A stretch of DNA of 20,958 bases from Candidatus Competibacteraceae bacterium (GCA_003527885.1 DPWB01000015.1:3819-24776); one strand, 5' to 3'. Shown: positions 1 to 8,943, counted from the first letter of the stretch. Notes: generated by a model from the letters alone, not told the origin. A program made the numbers and translations.

Positions 1-324
1 TATCTGGGCATGGTGCGGCAGTGGCAGGAGTTCTTCTATCAAAAGCGCTATTGCATGACCTATTTCGAGGCGCTGCCGGACTTCGTGAAACTGGCCGAGG
101 CCTACGGCCACAGCGGGATGCGGATCGAGAAACCGGGCGATGTCGAAGGTGCGCTGCGGGAAGCCTTCGCGATGAAGGATCGCTTGGTGTTCCTCGATTT
201 CCTCACCGATCAGGGCGAAAACGTATTTCCGATGATTCCCTCCGGCGGCAGCCAAAATGAAATGTTGTTGGCCGAGCGCGACGAGATGATTTCGACCCAC
301 GACGAAGGCATGGTGCTGCTGTGA
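1..324 (+). CDS. ilvB: Acetolactate synthase large subunit, C-terminal end (5' truncated by window)
   Basis: This is the last 107 codons of the catalytic subunit of acetohydroxyacid synthase, which joins two pyruvates (or pyruvate and 2-oxobutyrate) in the first common step of valine, leucine and isoleucine synthesis, using thiamine diphosphate, Mg2+ and FAD. The reading frame is open from base 1. The first residues read LGMVRQWQEFFY, the very conserved segment that contains the tryptophan of the AHAS substrate channel and herbicide site. The tail around QGENVFPMIPSGGSQNEML is also typical of proteobacterial IlvB/IlvI. The stop codon overlaps the next start in a GTGA (321-324), so the small subunit is probably translationally coupled. 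The N-terminal ThDP and central domains lie outside the window. It could be called ilvI instead of ilvB; sequence alone does not separate the isozyme names. Confidence 0.95.
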   Translation, partial: YLGMVRQWQEFFYQKRYCMTYFEALPDFVKLAEAYGHSGMRIEKPGDVEGALREAFAMKDRLVFLDFLTDQGENVFPMIPSGGSQNEMLLAERDEMISTHDEGMVLL

Positions 325-824
325 GCAACAATAACCGTCACATGATTTCCATTTTGCTGGAGAACGAGGCCGGCGCTCTGTCGCGGGTGGCCAACTTGTT
401 TTCGGCGCGCGGCTACAACATCGAGAGCCTGTCGGTCGCCCCGACCGACGATGAAACCCTGTCCCGATTGACCCTGGTCACCTACGGCAGCGAGCAGATC
501 ATCGAGCAAATCGTCAAGCAGCTCAACAAGCTGGTCGATGTGGTCAAGCTGATCGATCTCAGCGAAACCGAAGCCATCGAGCGCGAATTGATGCTGGTCA
601 AGACCAAGGCCAGCGGCGAACTGCGCGCCGAAATGAAACGGCTGGCCGATATTTTCGGCGGTCACGTTCTCGACGTCACCGATGCGACCTACACCATCGA
701 GCTGACCGGCGCCGGCACCAAGCTGGATAACTTCCTGCGCGCCATCGAAAAGGAGGCGATCCTCGAAGTGGTCCGCTCCGGCGCCACCGGCATCGCGCTC
801 GGCCAAAAAGCGCTGCACGCCTGA
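321..824 (+). CDS. ilvN: Acetolactate synthase small (regulatory) subunit
   Basis: This 167-residue protein is the regulatory subunit of acetohydroxyacid synthase; the family binds valine through its ACT domain and activates the large subunit. The N-terminal ACT domain (about residues 8-85) shows the family hallmark ISILLENEAGALSRVANLF followed by GYNIESLSVAPT. The C-terminal half (about 88-160) is the usual second domain that contacts the catalytic subunit. Length matches the family (about 160-165). The start chosen is GTG at 321, which overlaps the ilvB stop by four bases and has a GAAGG at 304-308. An internal ATG at 342, seven codons later, aligns better with the first residue of E. coli IlvH but has no visible ribosome binding site. 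The alternative symbol is ilvH. Confidence 0.95.
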   Translation: MSNNNRHMISILLENEAGALSRVANLFSARGYNIESLSVAPTDDETLSRLTLVTYGSEQIIEQIVKQLNKLVDVVKLIDLSETEAIERELMLVKTKASGELRAEMKRLADIFGGHVLDVTDATYTIELTGAGTKLDNFLRAIEKEAILEVVRSGATGIALGQKALHA

Positions 825-839
825 CTGTCTCCCCGCGAC

Positions 840-874
840 CCCGTCCCCACCGCCCCTTTCGGCCGGGGACCGGG
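840..874 (+). other. Intercistronic hairpin between ilvN and ilvC
   Basis: In the 76-base gap between ilvN and ilvC, CCC GTCCCC (840-848) can pair with GGGGAC and GGG (865-870 and 872-874, with C871 bulged), and an inner CCG/CGG (850-852/860-862) can extend it. The stem is followed by AGTTTTAACTTTT (875-887), an interrupted U tract. It may be a partial terminator/attenuator or an mRNA processing or stability element. Seen in sequence; the role is inferred. Confidence 0.35.
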
Positions 875-882
875 AGTTTTAA

Positions 883-1914
<1,032 letters not shown>

Positions 1915-1941
1915 GGTTCGCCCGGCAAAACGGGGACAACC

Positions 1942-1984
1942 GGGGCGCGGACTTTTCACTCCCGATCCGCGCTCCAATTTTTTT
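1942..1984 (+). terminator. Rho-independent terminator of the ilvBNC operon
   Basis: A ten-pair stem (1942-1951 with 1966-1975, one G-T pair, mostly G-C) with a 14-base loop is followed by AA and seven T (1978-1984). It lies 27 bases after the ilvC stop, so it should end the ilv transcript and separate it from the following gene. Confidence 0.88.
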
Positions 1985-2013
1985 AAGCCGACCCGGAAGG
2001 CGGCCGTCGAAAG

Positions 2014-2760
2014 ATGAACAACGACCCACCTCTCCAGCATCGGCTGGCGGTTTTGATCGATGCGGACAACGCTCAGCCCGCCATCATCGAGGGACTGGCC
2101 AGAGAGATCGTCAAATACGGGGTTGCGAGCGTCAAACGAATTTACGGCGACTGGACCACGCCGAACTTGAACGGCTGGAAATCGGTCCTGCTCGACCACT
2201 CGATCCAGCCCGTCCAGCAATTTCGTTACACGGTGGGTAAGAACGCCACCGATAGCGCCATGATCATTGACGCGATGGACTTGCTGTACACCCGCCGTTT
2301 TGAAGGGTTCTGCCTGGTTTCCAGCGACAGCGATTTCACGCGCCTGGCTTCCCGCATCCGGGAAGAAGGCCTGCTGGTTTACGGCTTCGGCGAGGAGAAA
2401 ACCCCGAAAGCCTTCATCCATGCCTGCGATAAGTTCATCTTCACCAAAGTTCTGCTGCCCCAGCCAGAATCGGAAGCGCTCGACCGCAAACAAGAAACCA
2501 ACCAACTTAAAGCGAACACTAAGCTGGTGAACCTGGTCCGCAGCGCCGTCGAGGCCGTATCGGACGATAGCGGCTGGGCCAACCTCGGCAGGGTCGGCCA
2601 TCACATCGCCCAGCAGTCTCCAGAGTTCGACCCCCGAAACTATGGCTATGGAAAGCTCAGCGACCTGGTATTGGCCATCGGTCTTTTCGATCTCGAAGAG
2701 CGCCAGCACGGCGCCAGTCGGGCAAAAGGTCTTTATATCCGCGACAAGCGCAAGAAATGA
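2014..2760 (+). CDS. NYN domain protein with C-terminal LOTUS/OST-HTH domain (putative RNA-directed nuclease)
   Basis: This 248-residue protein joins an N-terminal NYN (PIN-like, LabA/DUF88) domain to a C-terminal LOTUS/OST-HTH domain, the architecture shared with eukaryotic limkain/MARF1-like proteins. The NYN domain (about 10-148) begins with VLIDADNA (Asp16, Asp18) and has ATDSAMIIDAMD (Asp80, Asp86) and LVSSDSDF (Asp105, Asp107), the acidic residues that bind metal in this fold. The C-terminal part (about 165-245) has the LOTUS-like NYGYGKLSDLV. A charged linker lies between. NYN domains are metal-dependent ribonuclease-like and LOTUS domains bind RNA, so a role in RNA cleavage or RNA control is likely, but the substrate is unknown. 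The ATG at 2014 follows GGAAGG at 1995-2000, a rather long 13-base gap. It comes just after the ilv terminator and 52 bases before pssA. Confidence 0.85.
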   Translation: MNNDPPLQHRLAVLIDADNAQPAIIEGLAREIVKYGVASVKRIYGDWTTPNLNGWKSVLLDHSIQPVQQFRYTVGKNATDSAMIIDAMDLLYTRRFEGFCLVSSDSDFTRLASRIREEGLLVYGFGEEKTPKAFIHACDKFIFTKVLLPQPESEALDRKQETNQLKANTKLVNLVRSAVEAVSDDSGWANLGRVGHHIAQQSPEFDPRNYGYGKLSDLVLAIGLFDLEERQHGASRAKGLYIRDKRKK

Positions 2761-2812
2761 CTCAGTTCCAATCACCCGAACCGACCGCATTAAAGCTTTC
2801 AAGGCAAGCCTG

Positions 2813-3607
2813 ATGATCAGCGAACCAGCACCCGAAAAACGCCGCCGGCGCGGCGTCTATCTGCTCCCCAACCTGTTCACCACCGCCGCGCTGTTCTGCG
2901 GCTTCTACGCCATCATCGCCGCCTTGCAAGGCCGCTTCGAGCCGGCCGCCGTCGCGGTGTTCGTGGCCATGGTGCTGGACGGCCTGGACGGGCGGGTCGC
3001 CCGCCTGACCCACACCGAAAGCGAGTTCGGCGCGGAATACGACAGCATGGCGGACTTGATTTCCTTTGGCCTGGCCCCCGCCCTGATCATGTACGAATGG
3101 GCGCTCAGCACCATGATCGGCATGGGGCCGTTCCTGTCCAAGCTCGGCTGGCTCACGGCTTTTTTCTATACGGTGATGGCCGCACTGAGGTTGGCCCGCT
3201 TCAACGTCCAGCACGGCAGCACCGATAAACGCTACTTCATCGGGCTGCCCAGCCCTTCGGCCGCCGCCATCGTCAGCGGCACGGTCTGGTTCGGCACCGA
3301 TCTGGGGTTGACCGGCTCACAGCTGCTGTGGCCGGCGCTGATCATCACCGTCGGCGCCGGCGCTTTGATGTTCAGCAAGATCCTTTACTTCAGCTTCAAG
3401 CAGGTCGACTTGCACAAGCGGGTCCCGTTCGCTTCCGTGCTGCTGGTGGTGCTCACTCTGGTGGTCATCTCGATCGACCCGCCCAAGGTGCTGTTCTGCG
3501 GCTTCCTGGTGTATGTTCTGTCGGGTCCGGCGCTGTTCCTGTTCCGGCTGCGCCAGCGCGCGCGCCGGCGCGCCCGCGCTCCGAACGAGCCCGCCGGACC
3601 CAAATAG
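2813..3607 (+). CDS. pssA: CDP-diacylglycerol--serine O-phosphatidyltransferase
   Basis: This 264-residue inner-membrane protein makes phosphatidylserine from CDP-diacylglycerol and serine, the precursor of phosphatidylethanolamine. The CDP-alcohol phosphotransferase signature DGxxARx8Gx3Dx3D is complete: Asp59-Gly60, Ala63-Arg64, Gly73, Asp77, Asp81. Several hydrophobic segments follow (about 86-104, 113-127, 149-163, 171-191, 205-221, 225-245), and the tail is very basic (RQRARRRARAP). This is the membrane (subclass II) PssA, not the E. coli phospholipase D-like type. The frame stays open upstream to 2642 inside the previous gene, but ATG 2813 has AAGG at 2801-2804 and starts where family homology begins. 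In many proteobacteria pssA sits between ilvC and leuA, which supports the call; here treY/treZ separate it from leuA. Confidence 0.94.
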   Translation: MISEPAPEKRRRRGVYLLPNLFTTAALFCGFYAIIAALQGRFEPAAVAVFVAMVLDGLDGRVARLTHTESEFGAEYDSMADLISFGLAPALIMYEWALSTMIGMGPFLSKLGWLTAFFYTVMAALRLARFNVQHGSTDKRYFIGLPSPSAAAIVSGTVWFGTDLGLTGSQLLWPALIITVGAGALMFSKILYFSFKQVDLHKRVPFASVLLVVLTLVVISIDPPKVLFCGFLVYVLSGPALFLFRLRQRARRRARAPNEPAGPK

Positions 3608-3639
3608 ATCCCGCTGGAGACCGAACGCCGGACCGCCGG

Positions 3640-6450
3640 TCAACCACCCGGGCCGGGCTCGTTGAACAGCAGCGCCACCGGGAAATGTTTCAGCGCTTCC
3701 CGCAGCCACAACGCTTCCTCTCCCTGCACCAGTTGCCCGCTCAAGGCATCGCGCCAGCGCAGGCGCGAACCGGGCGGCGGCAACACCCTTGTCTCGTGCC
3801 AGACCGCCTCACCCAACGGCCACTCGCCATCCTTGACCAGACCGGTCGAAAAACGCGGCGCCACCACCAGCGCCCGCCGCTCGCCCAGCTCTCGCGCAAA
3901 GGCCACCACATGCGCCTTGAGGCTACCGATGACGGTCAGCTTCTGATAGGCCCCGTGCTGGAACAACTCCCGCTCCGCCTGTCGCGCCTGGAGCGCCCGA
4001 TAGATCAAAAACAGTTTGATGCGGCCATCCTCGGGCGCCGCCACCAACTCTTTGAGCAAGCCGGCAAGATTTTCGCTGGCGTGGCTTTGAAGCGCCTTCA
4101 GTAGAGCGCCGCGCCGCTCGAAATCCACCGGTCGCCGGTTATCGGGGTCCACCAAGCTCAAATCCCACAGTTCCGTGCCTTGATAAAAATCCGGCAGGCC
4201 AGGCGTGGTGAGTTTGAGCAGGGTCTGAGCCAGCGAATTGAGGATGCCGTGGTGCTGGATCTTGCGCTGAAACGGCAGGAACGCCTGAAGGAAAGGATTG
4301 TCCCTGCCGGGTTCCAACACCCGCTCGGCGAAAGCGAGCAAGGCATTCTCGTACTGGCTGTCCGGCTCCAACCAATGGGTATGCACTTTTGCCTCGCGCA
4401 CGGCCTTGATCAGATAGGCCTTGATCCTTTCGATGAAGGCCGGGTATTCGACCAGATCGAAGGGATACGCCCCCAATAGGGTTTGATAGAACAGGTATTC
4501 ATCGTCGTTCGCGGGCGCCAGCCGCTCGCCGAGTTTGACCTTGTGGGCCAAATTGATCTCGTGCCAGCGTCGCACATGCTCTTCCCACTCGGCCGGCAGT
4601 TCCGACAGCACGTTCAGCCGGGCGCGGGAATCCTCACCGCGTTTGGTGTCGTGGGTCGCGCTGGCGTTCATCGCGTGCGGCCAGCAGGCGACCCGGTGCT
4701 GGTTGAAGGCGTGAAACCCGTCGAGGTCGATGCCGAAATGCAGCGGTCCCGCCCCGACTTCATTGAGTGACAACAAGCGGTTGCAGACATAGAACACGGT
4801 ATCCTCGACGCCTTTGGCCATCAATGGACCGGTGAATTGCTGCAAGCGCATGATGAAATGCAGCCACTGATCCTTGCCCTCGGCCGCCATGTTCTCGTCG
4901 AACTCCAGCCGCAAAAAGCGCTCGACGAACTCCAGTTCGTTGCGGAAATTGGGAAGGTTCAGCCGGGCTTGGGCGATCACCCGCCGCATACAGTCCTGAT
5001 CGGCCCGGCTGGCGCCGGTGCGGTCGATGTAGGTGCGATAGACCGGGAACAGCACCAGAATTTCGACCAGCGCCGCTTTCAGGCCGTAAAGCGTGAAGTC
5101 GCTGGCGTAGCGGTAGCGTTCGGAGATGCGCTTGAGCACGTGCGCCAAGCTGTCGATGTCGCCGGCCAGATGCCGGGCCACGATCATGCGCTTGCTGCGC
5201 TCGATCAGCGTTTCGCAGGCGGTGGCGTCGCCGGTGAAGGCGTGGTACAGGGCGGTGAAGTTCTGCTCGGCGGCCGGATCGCAGAACAGACCGTTGCTGG
5301 CGCCGAGAAAGTCGTAACCGCTGGTCCCCTGGCACGGCCAGCTCACCGGCAGCTCCTCGCCGTGTCCGAGGATCTTCTCCACCACCAGATAGACGTAGGG
5401 GGCCTGCTCGCGCAGCCGGTTGAGATACTCCGCCGGATCGTAAAGCCCGTCGATATGATCGATCCGCAAGCCGTTGATCTTGCCCTCGGCCACCAGCTTC
5501 AGGATCAACTCGTGGGTGAACTCAAAGACTCTGGGGTCCTCGATTCGCAAGGAAATCAAATCGTTGATGGTGAAGAAGCGCCGGTAATTGAGTTCTTCGT
5601 TGCCGACCTTCCAGTAAGACAGCCGAAAAAACTGCTCGTCGAGCAGGTTTTCCAGCAGGTCGAAGCTCTCCGGCTTACCGGCTTCGCCGTTGAAGGTGCG
5701 GGTGTTTTCCCCGATGAACTCGCGCACTTCGGAGCTAGCGTTCCACAGTTCCCACAGCATTTGCTTGATGAAGGAAATCTGGTCGTCACGCTCCCGCCCT
5801 TCCTCGCCGGAAGGGATGTATTTGAGCAGATAAAGCACGCCCAGAAACTTCACGAAATGCGGGTGGGTGCGTTCGAGCCGGGCGCGCAGCCGACCCAGGT
5901 CGTAAGTCAGCACCCGGTAATAGGATTCGATGCGGATCGGAAAGCGGAACTCGTAGTAGTAAACGGCGAGCCCCGCTTCGCTGTAGCGCAATTGCAGCTC
6001 GCCGCTTTCCAGGCAATCGCCGTAAAACTTGCCCAGAAACGGCGCCAGTACCCGACCCTTGATCCCTTCGTAAAGGTGGTTCCAGTTGATGTCGAAAAAT
6101 TCGTGGTAGCGTGAGTCCGGGCCGTTTTCCAGCACGTCCACCAGCATTGGGTTCTGGCTGTCGAAGGCCATGTGATTGGGGACGATATCCTGCACCCAGC
6201 CGATCCCCAGTTGTTTTAAATACTGCACCAGCATTTCGAACCGCTCCGCGCCACCCAGTTCGGGGTTGATGGCGTGGGGGTCCACCACATCGTAACCGTG
6301 CTGGCTGCCACGGCGTGGCGTCAAAATCGGCGAGGCATAAATGTCGGATATCCCCAGCTCGGCCAGATAGGGCGCGATGCTGGTGGCGGCGTCAAAACCG
6401 AAGTCAGGGGTAAACTGCAAACGATAGGTCGCAATGGGGACACGCATCAT
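3640..6450 (-). CDS. treY: Malto-oligosyltrehalose synthase (GH13)
   Basis: This 936-residue cytoplasmic enzyme turns the reducing-end alpha-1,4 bond of a maltodextrin into an alpha,alpha-1,1 bond, giving maltooligosyl trehalose for TreZ. The N-terminus has the TreY-specific IATYRLQFTPDFGFDAA and YASPILTPRRGSQHGYDVVD. GH13 catalytic residues are visible: nucleophile Asp331 in GLRIDHIDGL, acid/base Glu358 in VVEKIL, and Asp601 in SATHDTKRGED. Near the C-terminus PGLPDFYQGTELWDLSLVDPD (from about 750) is another family signature. Length is usual for large TreY proteins. The frame is open to 6672, but ATG at 6450 is chosen because it has GGAGG seven bases upstream and overlaps the treZ stop as ATGA. 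It converges on pssA with a 32-base gap; I see no terminator there. Confidence 0.96.
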   Translation of the reverse strand: MMRVPIATYRLQFTPDFGFDAATSIAPYLAELGISDIYASPILTPRRGSQHGYDVVDPHAINPELGGAERFEMLVQYLKQLGIGWVQDIVPNHMAFDSQNPMLVDVLENGPDSRYHEFFDINWNHLYEGIKGRVLAPFLGKFYGDCLESGELQLRYSEAGLAVYYYEFRFPIRIESYYRVLTYDLGRLRARLERTHPHFVKFLGVLYLLKYIPSGEEGRERDDQISFIKQMLWELWNASSEVREFIGENTRTFNGEAGKPESFDLLENLLDEQFFRLSYWKVGNEELNYRRFFTINDLISLRIEDPRVFEFTHELILKLVAEGKINGLRIDHIDGLYDPAEYLNRLREQAPYVYLVVEKILGHGEELPVSWPCQGTSGYDFLGASNGLFCDPAAEQNFTALYHAFTGDATACETLIERSKRMIVARHLAGDIDSLAHVLKRISERYRYASDFTLYGLKAALVEILVLFPVYRTYIDRTGASRADQDCMRRVIAQARLNLPNFRNELEFVERFLRLEFDENMAAEGKDQWLHFIMRLQQFTGPLMAKGVEDTVFYVCNRLLSLNEVGAGPLHFGIDLDGFHAFNQHRVACWPHAMNASATHDTKRGEDSRARLNVLSELPAEWEEHVRRWHEINLAHKVKLGERLAPANDDEYLFYQTLLGAYPFDLVEYPAFIERIKAYLIKAVREAKVHTHWLEPDSQYENALLAFAERVLEPGRDNPFLQAFLPFQRKIQHHGILNSLAQTLLKLTTPGLPDFYQGTELWDLSLVDPDNRRPVDFERRGALLKALQSHASENLAGLLKELVAAPEDGRIKLFLIYRALQARQAERELFQHGAYQKLTVIGSLKAHVVAFARELGERRALVVAPRFSTGLVKDGEWPLGEAVWHETRVLPPPGSRLRWRDALSGQLVQGEEALWLREALKHFPVALLFNEPGPGG

Positions 6451-8312
6451 GTAAGAGCCTCCAAATGCGGCGATCCGGCGAAAAGATCGGCGGCATAGAC
6501 CGCCACGGCGTAGGGGGGCAGCACCAACGGGTGCTCGGTTTCGGCGAGGATCTCCGGCAGGTCGGACCCCACGCCGCCCCAGGCGAGATCGGCGGCGTCG
6601 AGCTGGCGGCGCCACGGTCCCGCGCCAGGGACCACAGTCACGGTCGCCGGTCGGTCGGAAAAATTGAGCCAAGCGATGATCCGGCTTTCATCGCACCAGC
6701 GCCTTAACTCCAGCACCGTCGGGGCGATCACCGCGGCGGCCAGACTGGCGTTATCCAGCCGGGCCAGCGCCGGCGTTTCCCGGCGCAAGCGCAACAGCTC
6801 GCGGTAGAAAGCGCGCAACTGGCCGTGCCGGCCAATGTTAGCAAGCTCCCATCGCAGCTTGGACGCGGCGAAGGTGGTGGCGGCTTGGGGGTCCGGCGCT
6901 TCGCCCCCGGCGCCAAACTCCAGGAAATCCTCGCGCCGTCCCCGCCGCACCCCGTCGATCAAGGCCGGGTCACCGTGGCTGATGAAATAAAGAAACGGTC
7001 GGGGTTCGCCGTATTCCTCGCCCATGAACAGCAAGGGCAGATAGGGCGACAGCAGCACCGCGGCGGCCGCCAGCTTCAAGGCCGGAAACGGCAACAGGGT
7101 CGAAAACCGCTCGCCCAGCGGGCGGTTGCCGACTTGATCGTGGTTCTGGCCGAAGGTGACGAAGCGCCAGGCCGGACAATCCCGCGCACCGTCACCGTGC
7201 CAGCGCCGGCGGTGCGGAGAATAGTGCCAAGCGTAGACAAAGGGTTGCCGGTAAGCTTGCGCCAATTGTTCGATGTCGCCGAAATCCGCGTAGTAACCGT
7301 GCCGCTCGCCGGTCAACACCGTGTGCAAGGCGTGATGGAAGTCATCGCTCCATTGGGCGTCGAGACCGTAACCGCCGACCTGGGGCGGGCGGATCAAGCG
7401 CGGGTCGTTCAGATCGCTTTCGGCGATCAGATAACAGGGCCGGCCCTGCCGCCGCCCGCAACCGGCGGCGACAGCGGCCAGTTCCGCCAAAATATGCCGC
7501 GCGCCAAAATCGTAAATCGCATGGACCGCATCCAGCCGCAAGGCGTCGCAGTGACAGGTCTCCAACCAATAGCGGACGTTGTGGACCACGTAATCGCGCA
7601 CGCCGGCGCTGTAGGGGCCATCGTAATTGACGGCGTCGCCCCACGGCGTGCGGTACTGGTCGGTGAAATAGGTCCCAAGCCCCCACAGGTAATTACCTTC
7701 GGGGCCGAGATGGTTGTAGACCACATCCAGGGTCACCGCCAGCTCTTGGCGGTGGCAGGCGTCCACCAGCCGTTTCAAGCCTTCCACGCCACCGTAAGAC
7801 GCCTGAACGGCGTAGGGGTAAACCCCGTCATAACCCCAGTTGCGGTCGCCGGGGAATTGCGCCACCGGCATCAGCGCCAGCGCGGTGACGCCCAATTCGC
7901 GCAGTTCCGGCAGGCGGGGAATGATGGCGTCAAACGTGCCTTCGGGGGTAAAGGCGCCGACATGCAATTCGTAGATGACCCACCGTTCCAGCGGCGGCGG
8001 TCGCCAGTTGCCATCGCTCCAGACGAAAGTGTGATCCACCACTTGAGAGGGGCCGTGGACGCCATCGGGCTGATGGTACGAGGCCGGATCGGGGCGGTCG
8101 GTTTCGCCGTCCCACCGGTAGAAATACAGCGCGCCGGGGTCGATGCCGGTCACGGTGGTCCGCCAATAGCCCCAGGCGTCGCGGGTCATGGGAACCAGCC
8201 GGTTCTGGGGTGCCACCAGATGCAGCGCCACTTGTTTCAGTAACGGGGCCCAAAGCATGAAGGCGCATTGACGGTTGCCGAGATAATGGGCTCCTGGCGT
8301 GAGGTCATTCAT
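6447..8312 (-). CDS. treZ: Malto-oligosyltrehalose trehalohydrolase (GH13)
   Basis: This 621-residue enzyme hydrolyses maltooligosyl trehalose made by TreY and releases trehalose, a compatible solute and stress protectant. An N-terminal E-set/CBM48-like domain covers about residues 8-95. The GH13 barrel follows: GAFTPEGTFDAI (119-130), DVVYNHLGPEGN (196-207), nucleophile Asp261 in DALRLDAVHAI, acid/base Glu298 in LIAESD, and Asp392 in FGQNHDQVGNR. The C-terminal beta domain is short. Length matches TreZ (about 580-620). The frame is open to 8378, but ATG 8312 fits homology and has GGAAGGTGG seven to ten bases upstream. treZ and treY overlap by four bases, so the two activities are co-expressed. 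TreX, the debranching partner, is not in the window. The leader may be regulated by alternative hairpins. Confidence 0.96.
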   Translation of the reverse strand: MNDLTPGAHYLGNRQCAFMLWAPLLKQVALHLVAPQNRLVPMTRDAWGYWRTTVTGIDPGALYFYRWDGETDRPDPASYHQPDGVHGPSQVVDHTFVWSDGNWRPPPLERWVIYELHVGAFTPEGTFDAIIPRLPELRELGVTALALMPVAQFPGDRNWGYDGVYPYAVQASYGGVEGLKRLVDACHRQELAVTLDVVYNHLGPEGNYLWGLGTYFTDQYRTPWGDAVNYDGPYSAGVRDYVVHNVRYWLETCHCDALRLDAVHAIYDFGARHILAELAAVAAGCGRRQGRPCYLIAESDLNDPRLIRPPQVGGYGLDAQWSDDFHHALHTVLTGERHGYYADFGDIEQLAQAYRQPFVYAWHYSPHRRRWHGDGARDCPAWRFVTFGQNHDQVGNRPLGERFSTLLPFPALKLAAAAVLLSPYLPLLFMGEEYGEPRPFLYFISHGDPALIDGVRRGRREDFLEFGAGGEAPDPQAATTFAASKLRWELANIGRHGQLRAFYRELLRLRRETPALARLDNASLAAAVIAPTVLELRRWCDESRIIAWLNFSDRPATVTVVPGAGPWRRQLDAADLAWGGVGSDLPEILAETEHPLVLPPYAVAVYAADLFAGSPHLEALT

Positions 8313-8367
8313 AAGCTGGCCACCTTCCGTGTCGGGATAGCATGGCCAGCGACCGCGCAGCCATGCT
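8313..8367 (-). promoter_or_regulatory. treZ 5' leader with two mutually exclusive hairpins around the RBS
   Basis: Read as treZ mRNA, segment A (AGCATGGC, 8367-8360) pairs perfectly with GCCATGCT (8346-8339). The overlapping segment B (GCTGGCCA, 8350-8343) pairs perfectly with C (TGGCCAGC, 8322-8315). The two 8-bp stems share 8346-8343 and cannot form together. Segment C lies between the purine-rich ribosome binding site (GGAAGGTGG, 8328-8320) and the ATG at 8312, and overlaps the end of that site. B:C should therefore hinder translation and A:B should free it. Pairing is seen in sequence; function is inferred. A DNA operator is an alternative. Confidence 0.4.
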
Positions 8368-8716
8368 GCCACGCCCACACGTTAGAGTTTTAAAAGCGAT
8401 TGAACGCGACGTTCGTTTGGAAGCCCGGCAGCGCCCGGCTCAATGCCGGCGCGGTGAAGTGGCGCGGTCCTGGTGACTGCGCCGCAAACAGCGGAACCGT
8501 GCGGCACCCGCTCAGTCTAGCCAATTCATGTTGCGGAAAATCGAGCAAAATGCAGACTTCCATACGGTTCTGCTTCACGCGATGCGGTGGCGAAGCCATC
8601 TCCGCTCCCACAGTATCAACCCGATGTGCTGTCGCAGTCCTTTACCCGGCCGTATCGGACATGTCGATGGCGCAAACCAGTCCGGTCGAAAGCTGAAGTT
8701 TTTTAACAGTTTAGGC
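8368..8716. other. Intergenic DNA without a recognisable gene
   Basis: These 349 bases lie between the divergent treZ leader and the leuA promoter. Short open frames exist on both strands (for example 8400-8696 plus), but they have no ribosome binding site and resemble no family I know. Small symmetrical elements are present, such as GAACG-CGA-CGTTC (8402-8414) and a GGTGGC-GAA-GCCATC hairpin near 8585-8600. I see no clear treZ promoter hexamers and no tRNA or known riboswitch. Confidence 0.5.
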
Positions 8717-8745
8717 TTGAATACAGCAAAATTATAACATTTATA
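8717..8745 (+). promoter_or_regulatory. Candidate sigma-70 promoter upstream of leuA
   Basis: TTGAAT (8717-8722) and TTTATA (8740-8745) are separated by 17 bases in a short AT-rich patch that stands out from the GC-rich surroundings. Two TTATAAC copies (8732-8738 and 8741-8747) offer alternative -10 elements. A start near 8752 would give a leuA leader of about 190 nt. Confidence 0.4.
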
Positions 8746-8786
8746 ACGGTTTACTGAAACCTATTCGTTCGGCTTCCGGCGCTACA

Positions 8787-8930
8787 ACCCCGGTTTAACG
8801 GGGTGTGACGCCCGTTCGACCACCGTGATGCCCGCAAGATTCGGCTGACAAAGCCTACAAAATCGCCATAATCGCCACCACCGATCACCGTGATCCACCA
8901 CCCCGTCCGGCACGGTGGGAGAACCTCACC
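8787..8930 (+). promoter_or_regulatory. leuA leader with repeats and potential hairpins
   Basis: A six-pair hairpin ACCCCG/CGGGGT (8787-8792/8799-8804) is followed by a nine-base direct repeat CACCGTGAT (8821-8829 and 8886-8894). CACGGTG (8911-8917) can pair with either copy. Part of it (8914-8919) can also fold with CCTCACC just before the ribosome binding site GGAGAG (8932-8937). I found no leucine-rich leader peptide. A regulatory role is only inferred. Confidence 0.25.
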
Positions 8931-8943
8931 TGGAGAGCGCCAC

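Noticed and set aside
3608..3639. ACCGCCGGT-like symmetry between the convergent pssA and treY ends as a bidirectional terminator
   Set aside because: The stem is short and no T tract follows on either strand.
6825..8243. A 472-codon plus-strand open frame opposite treZ (and a 425-codon one at 4837-6114 opposite treY)
   Set aside because: Both lie entirely inside treZ or treY, whose catalytic motifs are complete; the translations are low-complexity shadow sequences.
8400..8696. A possible 98-codon gene in the treZ-leuA intergenic region
   Set aside because: No ribosome binding site, no recognisable motif, and an unlikely mix of Cys, Ser and Arg.
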